Source of the DNA: Setoptus koraiensis
Lineage: Eukaryota > Arthropoda
Direction: 5' to 3'
Length of the DNA stretch: 64,000 nucleotides
Assembly (NCBI GenBank): GCA_048013815.1
Contig: CM106586.1
Span: 18,414,001-18,478,000 of the forward strand
The notes under the pieces were generated by a model. It was given only the letters and a program-made list of their open reading frames with translations. It was not told the DNA's origin and searched no databases. Every line of letters begins with the position of its first letter. The first letter of the stretch is position 1. Positions 1-11,524 of this stretch are shown here, piece by piece. Made by a program: the position numbers and the translations under genes.

Positions 1-41
1 TGCACCGTTGCGCGCCCTTGTGCACGTGCTACGTGCGCCCA

Positions 42-99
42 CACGGCGTAGTGTGGCCAGTCGGCGTAGTGTGGCCAGTCGGCGTAGTGTGGCCAATTG
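42..99. repeat. 18-bp tandem repeat, about 3 copies
   Basis: Unit gtgtggccagtcggcgta. The unit is divisible by three, so it stays open in several frames. Confidence 0.9.
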
Positions 100-612
100 G
101 TTTGGACTCAATTTGCTTTATTGCATTTCCATATGTTGCCAGGGTTTTTGTCGGTAGTGTGTGCGCCGCACAATAATAAACTCGTTCGTCACAAACTGAC
201 CATACTGACCGCTCGCCGCACAACAAGTGCCGCCAGTATGGCCGCCGCTTCGGCCGCCGCTGTTTAAAATCCCGGGTGCACTATGCGCTTGTAACAGACC
301 GTTTGTTTGCCCGTGCGTCACGCGGGCATGTGTGTTATTTGTTGTTCGTTGTTTATTATTCGGGGCTCGTTGCCCGTTATTAGATCCCGTTATTTGTTGT
401 GTGCGGGGCCTCAACGCACCGGCCACTTGAGCAGATTACGCAACATTGAACAAGTGTCGCACAATTGAGCCCAATGTGTCGCCAACCACTGAGAGCCACT
501 GACCACTGGTCAGCGCTGGTCAGCGCTGGCCAGTCTTGCATTGTCGCTGTCGGATAATGTTGTGCGCCCGTTTAGTTATTACATAACGATATAGTTATTA
601 CGCAACTTGCCA

Positions 613-660
613 GTGTGACACAAGCCAGCGCGACACAAGCCAGTGCGACACAAGCCAGTG
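613..660. repeat. About 16-17-bp tandem repeat, 3 copies
   Basis: Unit close to gcgacacaagccagt, preceded at about 509-530 by a 10-bp doublet ggtcagcgct. Confidence 0.85.
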
Positions 661-801
661 TGTTTGTTGGTTGTCACTGTAACACTGTTTGATTGATCAT
701 TCCTGTTTGCGCCGTTTGCCATTAGTGGCGCCGTGCATCATTGGTGCACCTGCACCTTCGCCAACCTATCATTGGTGGCCACCGGCCAGCGCTGCCTACC
801 G

Positions 802-858
802 GATAAATTGATCAGCTGCCGGCGACCATTAGCTCGCCATCGAGCTGATCAATTTATC
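802..858. repeat. Inverted repeat, 16-bp perfect arms, 25-bp spacer
   Basis: Arm gataaattgatcagct pairs fully with 843-858. The outer flank at 859 continues with AT-rich gatatcaatatattcgatat. Confidence 0.94.
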
Positions 859-1318
859 GATATCAATATATTCGATATTGTTGTCAGTGTTACTTGGTAG
901 ATTGCTCACTCGGTAGTTGGTGGTGTCGGCCGGTTAGCGGCGCTCTTTCTTCGATTTGTCAATTGATATCATATCAACATGCTTGCTGTAATTCACTCTT
1001 GGCCCTCACCACTGCCAGCGCCACCGCAAACGCCTTCCCGGCCGGGCCCCAATCACTCCAATTTACTCACAAAGCGTGTCAACTGTGGGCCTGTCAGTCA
1101 CAGCTGTTTGGTGCAAAGTGTCACTCTTCTGTTGTATGCATTCTTATGTAACATGCATATATTATGCAAATAGTGCGTTTATAAATAAACTTGACGCTGC
1201 TTACAAATAAATTGGCTACTAATTGACAATAAGCGAACCTTTGTCAGCTCGTCGTGTCCACTGGCCGCGAGCAACACGAGCACTCGTGTCGCTTATCCAT
1301 TCAGTCGCCTCTTGTGGC

Positions 1319-1361
1319 GCTAATTAGCTGCCGACAACAAACCTGTCACCAGCTAATTAGC
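1319..1361. repeat. Inverted repeat, 12-bp perfect arms
   Basis: Arms gctaattagctg and cagctaattagc are separated by 19 bp. Confidence 0.9.
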
Positions 1362-1847
1362 TTCATCATTAGTGGTTGATTAGCAGCCCACTATTAGTGC
1401 AATTTGTGCAATTACCGGGCACCAATAGTCTATTGGCAATAGAGCACGGCGTAGAGTTGGCAAGTATCGTTACAACTTGCAACCAAATCACCATGTGCAG
1501 GTGGCCCCCTCGCGGCCGTTTGTGCAAGCTCGTTTAGTTGAGTCTCGAGTAGCCGACTCACTGTGGTTTATGGCATAAACTTAACTAATCTTGCAAGTAA
1601 CAAAGTATCACAGCTCGTCGTAAGGGGTACATAAAATGTTTTAAATTAACCCTTTTCTCTCACTCGCTTGTCTCGACGAAATGAAGTTAGCCAATGCTCA
1701 TCAGTCGTTGTCGGCCTCGTTGGGGCGCCCGAGCGTCGACGGCGATAATTGCTAGACGCTCGCACGTCGATCAGCGTCATCCGGCAGGCATGAGATACAT
1801 GTGTCAAGCAAAGATACACGCTGTCTCCGGAGCGTCATTGGCTCGCC

Positions 1848-1990
1848 CGACAAGCCAACAGCGGCAAGCTCCCATCGACGAGCTCCCATCGACAAGCTCC
1901 CATCGCCAATCCAACCGCGACAAGCTAGCAGCGACAGGCTCCCGTGGACAGGCTATCAGCGACGAGCTCCCATCGACAAGCAAGACAGTT
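1848..1990. repeat. Degenerate 15-16-bp tandem repeat, about 8 copies
   Basis: Units vary around gacaagctcccatc; spacing drifts between copies. Confidence 0.85.
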
Positions 1991-2028
1991 TAAACTTGGT
2001 AGTTTAAATTAAACTTCAAATCGAGCTA

Positions 2029-2067
2029 CCAATGTAATTAGTTTGCGTAAGCAATTAATTACATTGG
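2029..2067. repeat. Inverted repeat, 12-bp perfect arms
   Basis: Arms ccaatgtaatta and taattacattgg surround a 15-bp spacer that itself contains a TTGCGTAA octamer. Confidence 0.9.
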
Positions 2068-2184
2068 CGGTCGGGTTGTCGCGCGGGCCGGCTGATCGGC
2101 CGAGTTAACTCTAGCGGGCGCTGCCTTCAAAATGGAAGTGAGCACATGACGGCGCTCACGTCCGTGTCACGTCGAGCACCAAGT

Positions 2185-2306
2185 GCGAACGCCCGCACTG
2201 CGTCGAGATCCGCGACTCAATGCCGCACCCTGGTCGGCGACGAGCTTGACGCGCGGATCCCGATGCGGCGTTGACTCGCGGATCCCGACGCAGTGCGGGC
2301 ATTCGC
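2185..2306. repeat. Long imperfect inverted repeat, 42-bp arms
   Basis: Positions 2185-2226 and 2265-2306 are complementary at 38 of 42 positions by eye, with a 38-bp spacer. The spacer repeats part of the arm (gcggatcccgatgcgg). It is the longest stem in the window. Confidence 0.9.
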
Positions 2307-2545
2307 AGCGGAGGACAGCGGTTCGCTTGTCGCTGTCGGAGAGCGACACATCCGAGACAGACGCATATTTGTGTTGGCCGCCTTGCTGAAAAATAAAAAG
2401 TGATTAATGGGCGCATTAATTGAGCAAGCGAGAGTTGCCAGCAGCGAGCGAGTTGCGGCGCCCGCAGCCAGTTGCGTAGCAACGCACCGCGACAAGATAC
2501 CCGGCCGTGTGTTGTGCGAGATTGCGCGCCGGCTGGGAAACTGTC

Positions 2546-2617
2546 CGAGTATCCGATAGAATGCGAGTATCCGATAGAACGCGAGAATCCGATAGAATGC
2601 GAGTATGCGATAGAATC
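2546..2617. repeat. 18-bp tandem repeat, 4 copies
   Basis: Unit cgagtatccgatagaatg with single-base variants per copy. The minus strand reads FYRILA repeatedly. Confidence 0.95.
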
Positions 2618-2843
2618 GGTTTGCCGGCCGGCAGTTTGCGGGCGCCGCTCGTCCCGCAATTTGCGCGCGCGGTTTATGCTGGCGCCGACACACGCGCAGC
2701 GTCATTGGCGAGCCCGTCGATATAGGCGCCGCGGCGGCCCGGCGGCCCGGCAACCTCGACAACGGGCGCTGTGAATTACGGTCGCCGTTGCGGCGCGCCA
2801 TGTCCGCAAAGTGCCCATATCGCGGACGCAATGTGCCCACATC

Positions 2844-2927
2844 GCGGACGGATATTAGCGGACGGATATTAGCGGACGGACATTCGCGGACGGACATTCG
2901 CGGACGGACATTCGCGGACAGATATCG
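2844..2927. repeat. 14-bp tandem repeat, 6 copies
   Basis: Two gcggacggatatta units, then three gcggacggacattc, then one variant: a visible two-step amplification. Confidence 0.95.
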
Positions 2928-3710
2928 GCGGCCGATGTGAGCGAAGTGTTTAAACTTTGCATTGTCGTCGCGACATTCACGCTGCGTGCGATATCGGCAG
3001 TTAGCGCGACAGTGTGGGCGATATTCACAGTGTGTATAAACATGATAAATAATGGATAATATCAGTGCAATGACGAGCACGCCATCGTCGACTCGATTAC
3101 CGATATTGCCTCGCTGTCAAAAGTCATGTGTCGGCCGAGTCGGGCGGCCTCGGCGGGCCGCCGTTGATAAGCTCGACTTATCGCCGTTGCGAGCCAGCCA
3201 ACGGCAGCCAACGACGGACCCCCCAGCGCTCCGGCCCCCTAGTTGTCGTTTCTTTTTTGAATTTCTCTCGAATCACGCGAGCTCCCTCGCGCAGCATGAT
3301 AAATGGTGAACGTTGACGCCCCCGCTGCGACCGTGCCGCCGAGCCGCCGACGAGAGTCGAGCCGCTGCAGTCGAGCTAGAGGCGCCTTCAAATCGGCAGA
3401 CAGATAACTTCTATCTATCTGAGATAAGGCAAAACGAGAGAGCATAAAACGAGCCTTTCCATGTAAAACACTCGGCTTGCGTCGCCACTTTTGCGTGTCG
3501 CATCGCTGGCTGTTTCGAGGGGGCTCGCTTACACTTTGGCGCTGGCCGGGCGCTGCTTGCGCGCCCCTTCGCGCTTGTTTGTGTCCCGCTTGAATATCCT
3601 GAAACACGGATATTCTCCAGATATCGAAAGCGAGATGTTTAATGCGCGATATTCAATGCGCGACATTGAAAGCGCCAAATCGAATGCGAGACATCGACTG
3701 CGAGACTCCG

Positions 3711-3812
3711 AACGCAAGACTTCGACGCAAGACTTCGACGCAAGACTTCGAACGCAAGACTTCGAACGCAAGACTTCGACGCGAGACTTCGACGCGAGAC
3801 TTCGAACGCGGG
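3711..3812. repeat. 14-15-bp tandem repeat, about 7 copies
   Basis: Unit gcaagacttcga(a)c, drifting to gcgagacttcgac at the 3' end. Confidence 0.92.
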
Positions 3813-4009
3813 GCCTCCAGCGACACTTTTCGAGCCGACACCTCGAATTGGCTGCTCACACGGCCCGCTGCAATTGATGGCGCGCTCGACAGGCATTTTG
3901 TTTGCCGGGCCGCTCATTTGTCAGCCGCTCATCATATTTGCCGGCTGCGCCCCCGCAGGTCGGCGATGCCCCCCCTATGCGAGCGTGTCATGCGATCGTC
4001 GGTCGAGCA

Positions 4010-4160
4010 TCTCATTTTTATCGCATTTTTATCGCATTATCGTCGCATTTTAGCCGCATTTAGTCGCATTTAGTCGCATTTAGTCGCACTTAGTCGCGTT
4101 TTCGTGGCATTTTAGCCGCATTTTCGTCGCACTTTGGTCGCGTTTTGGCCGCGTTCTCGG
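4010..4160. repeat. About 10-11-bp tandem repeat, about 12 copies
   Basis: Unit tcgcatttag with T-length variation; degenerate towards the right. Confidence 0.85.
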
Positions 4161-4956
4161 CGCGTTTCTGTGCAGTCAGTCACCTCCGATGGGCGCCATC
4201 GATGGCTCGTCAGCCGCAAATTGATTTGTGCCAACGGGAGCCATAAATGACACTATTATGTGACACCACGGCACGACATTATAAATGCGGGCCATCATGA
4301 TACGAGCCAGCCAGCCAGCGGGGATAATCGCAAGCCCAAGGCCGGTCTATTGCGTCTGAGCATTGAGCATTGTTGTCTTTGGCACGAATCAAAGTCGCCA
4401 ATCATGTCGCATGCGATGGCAAACTTTGATCCCTCACAAATTGTTGGTCGCTATTCTCGGCAGTCGCGAATAATCGCCTCAGTTGGGGCCCTTATCTGAG
4501 CCGATTCAGGAGACAGATTTATCGCTGGCGTCATCCCAAACAATGCACAGTTTTGAATTGGATAAAGCCACTCGGTGCGCTTGACAAACTGACAAAAAGA
4601 TGCTGAGCCCCAGTCCAGTCTGGTCCAGTTAAGTCTTAGCTTGACGCGCTCACAAGTGGGCGCCCAAAAATCTTGGCCAACTGACTGGACTCGAAAAGAA
4701 TCGCGTGTCTCGCAATTTGCTCTAGTCAGCTCAAGCTTCAGTTTGAGGGCCCGGCAGATAGGGGCGCAGTGGCACAGGCGTTGCGGATAAATCTAGCGCG
4801 ACATAAATCAACAGTTACACGCCATTTGATGACATTGTGTGTTTTTTGAGGGCGCCACTAGGGCAACATCATGAGACGCTGCTCGTGCTGGGTACGTGGC
4901 GATTATTACACACTTCAGACTCTGGAGTCCAGAGGGCCGACTGGCCACTGCGCTCT

Positions 4957-5052
4957 CGGGCCGCTCGCCAGCTAGCTCCTCGGGCCGCTTGCCAGCTAGC
5001 TCTTCGGGCCGCTCGCCAGCTAGCTCCTCGGGCCGCTCGCCAGCTAGCTCGC
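4957..5052. repeat. 24-bp tandem repeat, 4 copies
   Basis: Unit cgggccgctcgcc + agctagctcct, nearly identical copies. In-frame length makes both strands open. Confidence 0.95.
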
Positions 5053-6033
5053 CGGCACCCATAGCGCACCAGTGGTGCACTTAGCAGCGGTGCTGTGGGT
5101 AAGTGCTCGCGACGCCCCAGGGGGTGCCCGCACTCAAAAGAGCGCGGGCCCGGGTGCAACGCGATACCTAACGGCATCATTGTTTACACAATATACAAAA
5201 ATAAGTTGCTCGCTCGCTCGCTCGGTGATGCAACGATCAATTTCCAATATACAATTTCCTCACAATTTCCAGCCTCTCCCACGGCTCTGCGCAGCGTTAT
5301 GTGCCCTGGGTTACGTAATGTGCCCTGGGTTACGTAACGCACTATGTGGAACCCCTTTCGCGAGCCAGCTCGTGGGGCCAAGATTCTTTGCCGACTTTTC
5401 TTTCATTTTGCGTTGTGGCGACGACGTAAAATGAAAGAAAATAAAAGTGGTTGCTTTGTGCGTTTGTTTGCTTGGCTCGCCCGACACACACACACACACC
5501 CTCGCGAGAATGGAGTCTATTTACCACTTCCGGTGCTGGCTGTCGGCAAGGGACTTGCCCGTGTGGCTGTCGCTCTTCGCCGGCGCCATTTCGCGGCGCC
5601 CGCGAACTGAAGCTCGAACACCGAAGAGCTGACTGGAGCAATATAAGCGCCCACTGCCAGAGCGGGCCAGTTTGTTGTTGATATATCGCGCCGGCAGCAA
5701 TGCGCCGACGGGCCCTTTCCGCGTCGTATCATTTGTTGGCCCCAGGGATATGGCTGGCGCTAATCTGAAAATCAATGAGAGGAGCTTGCGATAAACGCCA
5801 CCGTACGGTACAAAGTGTGCACGACAGTCCGCTATACAAAGAGTGCGCCACTGTCGCTATATTTGACATGGGCGATTTATGTATTTATATATTTACATAT
5901 TTATCCGCCTCGGTGATATTATCGCTGGCGCAGCCGTTTGAATGACTGCATAATAAACATAATAATAAATATTCGCCTCACTAATCGGGACAATCTTTTT
6001 TGTGTTTCCTTGGGCGAAAATTGTTGTTGCAAC

Positions 6034-6331
6034 ATGGGCACAACAACATCGTCATCATCATATCGACAAATATCGACGATATCGCTACTTTTGGCTATCG
6101 CCTATAAACTTTTGGCGTGCGCGCCCAATGTAAACAAACGACAACAAACGACAGGATGTAAGTATGAGAGGGGCGAGTGGTCGGCCACTTGCCAAAACGG
6201 ACTGAGGAGCCGACTGGACAAGCTGATAGTGGAACAGAAGGAGGCCGGCGCGTCTTACGTAAGCAAAAATTGTCAGCCCAGCAGAAAAGTGACCAAAAAA
6301 TGCAAGAACGTCTGCCATTACATAAAATCAG
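6034..6331 (+). CDS. miple-like: Midkine/pleiotrophin (Miple-like) secreted factor, exon 1
   Basis: This is exon 1 of 2 (99 codons plus one base). The ATG at 6034 has a good context (caacATGG). A hydrophobic stretch at residues 13-30 fits a signal peptide, so the product is predicted to be secreted. The first pleiotrophin/midkine (PTN/MK) domain spans about residues 42-90: CKYERGEW with Trp49, then Cys53, Cys80 and Cys90 (C-x10-C, C-x26-C, C-x9-C), rich in Lys and Arg. In the family these domains bind heparin and heparan sulphate, and the proteins act as extracellular growth factors. Cys94 at the exon end opens the second domain. The donor is TCAG|GTGAGT, so exon 1 ends in phase 1 and the junction codon becomes Asp100. 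A GTAAGT at 6150-6155 lies inside the CKY codons, but the open frame and the domain both run through it, so I read it as coding. The family call is firm; orthology to fly miple1 or miple2 is inference. Confidence 0.86.
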
Positions 6332-6472
6332 GTGAGTATAAGTGACAATTGAGCGTGAGTTGAGCGACGCTAGCGCTCGCTAGCGATCAACTTGCGCCCC
6401 TCAATAGTGATAGTACTAACACTATTAAGTAATTGACTAACTCAATTGTGATAATTGTAATCTTGTCGCCAG
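6332..6472 (+). other. Intron of the Miple-like gene
   Basis: A 141-bp GT-AG intron (GTGAGT...CGCCAG) in phase 1. It contains in-frame stops soon after the donor, and removing it joins two halves of one PTN/MK domain exactly (Lys-Ser | Asp-Trp-Ser-Ala-Cys). It contains a short hairpin, aatagtg/cactatt. Confidence 0.85.
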
Positions 6473-6921
6473 ACTGGTCGGCGTGCAAGGACGGCGTCAG
6501 GCAACGCACCATGACACTGGACGAGAGCAAATCCTTCACAGATCGCGCCTCTAGCGGCCAAGCCGCCACCGATGCCACCGACAACGTTAGGCAGCATCAG
6601 TGCGAAAAGGTGAGGACCATCAGCAAGCCATGTAACGGTAACAATCAGCAGCAGCAGCAGCCTCGTTCTAGTCAGCAGCAGCAGCAGGCAGTTGGCACGG
6701 CCACAACCACGGACAACAAACAGCAACTTCCGGTCAGCAAAAACAAATCAACCATGAAAACAATCATGCAACAGAGGCGACGCCAAAAGCAACTGCAGCA
6801 GCAGCAACAACAACAACAGCAACAACAGTCAACCACAACAACGGAACAATCCAAGCAGCAAGCCCAGAGCAGTAGGCAGAAATTAAAAAAGGCCACGCCG
6901 GCAGTGAAGACGCGACGCTAA
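6473..6921 (+). CDS. miple-like: Midkine/pleiotrophin (Miple-like) secreted factor, exon 2 and stop
   Basis: Exon 2 begins after GTCGCCAG| and joins exon 1 in frame, giving a 248-residue protein ending at TAA 6919-6921. It completes the second PTN/MK domain: DWSAC at 100-104, GVRQRTMTL at 107-115, Cys143, then EKVRTISKP and Cys153. The C-x9-C spacing at both ends and the ISKPC motif match the C-terminal domain of vertebrate pleiotrophin closely. The stretch between Cys104 and Cys143 is about 38 residues, longer than the usual twenty or so. The tail (154-248) is low-complexity: several Gln runs coded by mixed CAG and CAA, the longest about a dozen residues, plus basic clusters such as QRRRQKQ and KKATPAVKTRR. 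Vertebrate members end in a short Lys-rich tail, so the polyQ is unusual. It keeps the net basic charge, so heparin binding may be preserved. Confidence 0.86.
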
Positions 6922-7239
6922 TTCAATATATAAATCACATTACATAAGCGGCAATTGTCATTGATCAACACATCACCGGCAAACATTGTACAGCAAGTAA
7001 CAACTCGTGTGTACATAGGCACTGAGACTCAGAGACCCAGGCCCTGACACGACAGTCAATATTTGGGCCCTCAAACACAAGTACACAAAAGAATCGCCCA
7101 GTGGGTATCGTGCGCGTTTCGGCAAGCGACGCGATGTTGCGCGATATCGATTGCATCATAATTGAGCGAAACGAATGCAGGCTATTCGAACCGCTATAGA
7201 CTGGCAGTGGCACTTGGAAAGGTGGTGTGTGACTTTAAA

Positions 7240-7245
7240 AATAAA
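7240..7245 (+). terminator. Possible polyadenylation signal of the Miple-like gene
   Basis: AATAAA lies 318 bp after the stop codon and is the first canonical hexamer I see downstream. It would give a 3' UTR of about 0.35 kb. No transcript data support it. Confidence 0.35.
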
Positions 7246-7413
7246 ATCGCTCTATATCTCAATCTCTTATCCGCCATCTCGTGTGTCGTTTCAATAGCTC
7301 GGTATTTTTCCATTTCCATTTCCGTTTACTGCTATTGCATTTATTGCTGTAGCTTCTCTGGCGAACGTCACTCACAATGTAGGCCGCTCCACAATCGATT
7401 CGACTGTTCGAAT

Positions 7414-7569
7414 ATGGCGCCCTCTAACAAATGTTGTAAGCCACAAATGATACATAGGATCATGTTTGTTATAATGTTGCTTGCCAAGCTCGAGTTGGCG
7501 ACCGAAGCAATCAATTGGCCTCGATTCGCGGACAGCTCCGCCTGGTGTCTAAAATTTGAAGCGTTGTGA
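7414..7569 (+). CDS. Small ATG-initiated ORF with a signal-peptide-like core (candidate)
   Basis: This is a 51-codon frame from ATG 7414. It starts MAPSNKCCKPQ, has a hydrophobic core IMFVIMLLAKL followed by ELATEA, and ends WCLKFEAL and a TGA. The layout resembles a signal peptide with a cleavage-like ATEA. It lies 490 bp after the Miple-like stop. No homology is recognised, and open frames of this size are common by chance here. It could be a first exon of a secreted protein or meaningless. Confidence 0.15.
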   Translation: MAPSNKCCKPQMIHRIMFVIMLLAKLELATEAINWPRFADSSAWCLKFEAL

Positions 7570-8898
7570 ATTGGTTAGAACTGGCAGCACCGGATGGCGC
7601 CGCCAGTTGCAAAACAGTGCCCTCAAGTTAGGAGTCACACAACTCTCTTTTTAAAGGGTGTTTCACCACAACTTTTGCACAGTCTTTCCAACCGGAAGTG
7701 GGCACTCTCCCCAGCCAGAGCAGCCAAATGTGAGCCAATGTACAGCCGTGTTTGCCTTTTAAAAGTTTCATAAGACAAACACGGCCGTGACTAGAGAGCA
7801 GATCAGCAGCAGCAGCAGTGGGAAATGAGGAGCAATTTGCACGCGTTTTATCACTGGCTAATGGGCGACCGATATCCGTTTGGGACCGATAAAACGCGCG
7901 TCATCGATCGGCAAGATTGGCGCAGATTGTAAGCGACAGATGGAAATCGATCATTGAAAAAAATGGTATCGGATACTAATTTGACACTCAAACAACAATA
8001 AGCAATTGAGCTTGTTTTAGCAGCGTCGTTTGTTGTGCCCGTAACAGTGTTTGCTCGATAGCGAATTTGGAGTGACACGGAAGCCGCCGGGTTGCGGTTT
8101 CGAAGGTGGCTGATATTTGGCACGATCGCAATCACAATTATTGTGCTATTATTGTGCTATTATTGTGCTGGCAACCGCAATCAACGATATTGTAATGGCC
8201 AAATAAATCATGGCGATAGGCGATAAAGCAAGAGATAAATACAGAGATTTATTTGGTGCCTTTCATGCGCTACAGCACGAACCCGTTGGCGGAGCCGACG
8301 ATGATTCTGCGAATGATTTCTCGTTATCGGATTACATTATGCGCGAACAACATTTGTGCTAATGCACTAACCAAAAGTCGACTTTCTTCTATTTGCAGTT
8401 GGCTGTTTGCGTTTGCCAGCAGCCGGCGAGCGATTAGCGATTGCCATTCAATTTTTTATCTATCCGACAGTCGTCTCAACACAGACGAAAGTGGCAAGTC
8501 GTTTTGTCAGACCGGCGCCTTTGTCAGTCAGTCGGGCCGGCGATACTCGCGGATACTCGCAGATACTCGCAGCCAGCCAACGCGCGCCCGATGCGAAACC
8601 GCCAGAGAGTGTGAACGTTTTGCTAATAATAATAATGTTGCTAAACTAATAATTTTTGCTAAATGTTTCATGATCAGATCGACTCGATTTCTCTCAATTA
8701 ATGATCTGGCAATAATCGGGCTCTAATTAGCTGGCAGACCTTGAATGAAACGGCCCGCTCGCCGTTGTTGTTTGCCAATGTTGCGCTGAGCCACCAGTTG
8801 CCGATGCAAAACACGTCTTGGCGCCCTCCTTTTCTCGCCGTCGCTTTAATTGGCGCTAACAAGCTCGTATTAAATTACAACTATTCACATATATTTAT

Positions 8899-9087
8899 AT
8901 GTGTATTCTGGATAAACAACTGGATGCTTGCGAGGAGCAACAATGGTGCGATGATGGATCGAAACAGCGTCGGCGCTCGCGAGCTGTCATCCGCAAGCGG
9001 ACGCGGCTAATTGCCCGCGACAACAATGGCAAATTTGTGGATTCATCCCACTGCAAACGCGCCAATAGCACTGTCGCAGGCCATTGA
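8899..9087 (+). CDS. Short basic Cys/Trp frame (candidate exon)
   Basis: This is a 62-codon frame from ATG 8899, free of simple repeats: LDACEEQQWCDDGSKQRRRS, then a basic stretch, Cys52 and a TGA at 9085. Cys11, Trp16, Cys17, Gly20 and the run of Arg/Lys recall the W-x-x-C...G...R-x-R spacing of PTN/MK and thrombospondin-1 modules. It sits 2 kb downstream of the Miple-like gene. Flies carry two neighbouring miple genes, so a diverged tandem copy is conceivable. The cysteine pattern is incomplete and no good acceptor is visible, so confidence is low. Confidence 0.18.
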   Translation: MCILDKQLDACEEQQWCDDGSKQRRRSRAVIRKRTRLIARDNNGKFVDSSHCKRANSTVAGH

Positions 9088-11443
9088 TCGGCCCGGCCGC
9101 CGATCGTGGCGCCCAAGCGGGGCCGTCGTGCGATTCGGGCGATTCCGGCGACCTGGGCAATTCGGGCGATTCGGGTTGGCGTGCGCGAGCCGCCGACGTA
9201 TTGTGTGAGTGCTCGCCGGAGAAATTCCGGCCAGAACCCGGCTGAAATTGTGGCCTAAAATGTGGCCGGAATTTGGGGAAAAGTGTGGCCAAATGTGGGG
9301 AAAACTGCGGCCAGATTAGGGGGAAATGTGGCTAAAATAGAGGAAAATGTTACCGAATTTGGGCAAACATTGCAAAAAATCAGATTTCAGCCGGCGGCTC
9401 GGACGCCCAACGAACGCCGAGCTGCATGCTAATGAACGTTGAGTGACAGCGCCACTCGGCCAGATATCCACAGGTAGCGGCACTCCCCCGCCGCAGAGCG
9501 TTGTTGTCATTTGTTGGTGCGACGGGGTGACGGTCAAGTTTGGCCAAGTTGATCGTCGTGGTCAAGCGGTGAAAAGCTGCGGCTCGCAAGCGTTTAAGAG
9601 CTGTTTATTGGCGTCGCCGCTTGCACCACAACCGACACCGCAGCCGACACCGCAACCGACGCCGCAACTAACGGCCATTCAATTAGCGCCCTGATTTAGA
9701 GCTTCGTTTATTTATTTCATGCGCGTCTCGGGCGGCATCTATCCGTTCGGCCCGGCCCGGCTTGCGGGTAATGGCCGCCTTATGGCAGTCAGGCGCACTG
9801 TTGTGTATTAATGGATTACTGGCCGGCCGTGTCGCCGCGCAACATATTTATATCTGGCATTTATAAGAGTAAATAGAGTTTTGTTTGGCGTTATCTTTAT
9901 CGTTTGCGGTTTACACTTTTCAAGCGCACCAACGGCGGCTTACCAGTGGCCGTAAAACCGCTGCCGAGCACAAGCCGGCAACGGGCCGGCCAGTGGCGAC
10001 CCGAGCGCCAGCGCAACATAATAAAACGAGATAAATCGAAGTGAAATAAAATGAGCGATAATGCGAACAACATAATTGAATTGATAATTTAACGAAAGCC
10101 GCCGACACACGAACGAATGGGCTGAGGCAAAAATAATAAATCTATTATCATTAGCAACACCAACATAAACAGTTTATAAAGTATGACTAAACTGACCACT
10201 GGCAAACACAACACCGTTGTTAATGTATGATAAATGTGATAATGACACTGCAACGCTGTTGCATCACAACATGGCTGCAAATAGTGTTTTTGATGAATAG
10301 ATAAATAGAGTTAATAACTGGCCAACTTAACCTAATTCTAGCCTTGCAGCGGCTGCGATGGCTTCGATCACGGCTCACACAACAAACAAACAAACACAAC
10401 GGCATCACAGGCAGGCCAACATGGCGCCGATATTGCGAAAATCATCGCTAAATCACAGTTTGCACAGTCGGACGCTCAGGTGATTATGTTACGTAACGGG
10501 CGGTGTGTTTTGTCGGTGTAGCGCTAAATGAGTGTGTTACACCGACAGCACACAGTTGACTCTATTGACCGCTCGTTTCCATTAATCTGTTGACTCTCGC
10601 CGGCCGGGCCCGGCCCGGCCCGCACAAACACAGGCCGGCCGCGCAAACTCAGGCCGGCCGCACAAACACAGGCCGGCCGTTGGCAAGACCGCTGGCCGGC
10701 GTGAGCTTGCTTGCGCAAACAAACTCGCCAGCCACTGATGGGCGATATTTGCGATATTTCCACAGCAAGACAAGAGCCGTTTCAGTGTGCTTGCCAGGAC
10801 ACGACTGACTAACACAATTAACTGTCGCGCACTGGCCATTGTTTGATCGCTGATCAACAAATATTTGCAGGCCAATCGACCGTCTGTCGGTGGCCGGCGG
10901 GCCGCCCCTCAGGGCAGCGGGCCGTCTCTCGGGGCAGCGGGCCGCTTGTCGGGACACTGGGCAAGGCCCGACCAGCGCTGCTCGTTGCGGTGGTCAGAGC
11001 CTGTGACAACTGTGCAACCATCTCCGTGGGAATCTGGCCGATCCGCCGCACGCGGCCGGCCGACCCGCCGACGCAGCCGCGCTACCCGCCGGACGCAAGC
11101 GGCCATCCGGGCAAGCGGCCATCCGGGCAAGCGGCCGGACACAAGCGGCCGGACACAAGCGGCCGGACACAAGCGGCCGGACACGACAAGCTTGCGGCAC
11201 ACAATTGCATAGGTGACGGGCGCTTGTCAAATTGTGGCCGCTGACAGCGGAATGCAAATTAATTGAATCGACATGATCTAGATAACGCAATGATGAACTA
11301 TGGCACTGGAGCGCAATTGACCAGTTGACAGCCAGTTGGCCAACTGGGCCAAATTAAAAATTACAAATTGCAAACTGAAGATTGCGCAAATTGTGCGTTA
11401 TAAATTATAAATTATAATAAATTATTAAATCGCCGCTATACAT

Positions 11444-11524
11444 GAGCTATATATGAGCCATGTATGAGCCATGTATGAGCCATGTATGAGCTGTGTATGA
11501 GCTGTGTATGAGCTGTATATGAGC
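11444..11524. repeat. 11-bp tandem repeat, about 7 copies
   Basis: Unit catgtatgagc changing to tgtgtatgagc part-way through. Confidence 0.9.

Larger units (their letters stand above)
1..6033. other. Non-coding block upstream of the Miple-like gene
   Basis: No supportable gene. It holds minisatellites at 42-99, 613-660, 1848-1990, 2546-2617, 2844-2927, 3711-3812, 4010-4160 and 4957-5052, inverted repeats at 802-858, 1319-1361, 2029-2067 and 2185-2306, a CA run at 5484-5500, and TTRCGYAA octamers at 436, 598, 2043, 5311 and 5330. The long minus-strand frame at 2217-3080 is kept open by the tandem repeats. The last few hundred bases should contain the Miple-like promoter, but I see no decisive core element. 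Confidence 0.6.

Noticed and set aside
2217..3080. 287-codon minus-strand open frame
   Set aside because: It is carried by 18-bp and other tandem repeats (FYRILA units), and no domain is visible.
8399..8726. Open frames after a strong acceptor-like site at 8398
   Set aside because: Two frames are open, no donor follows, and neither has a recognisable motif.
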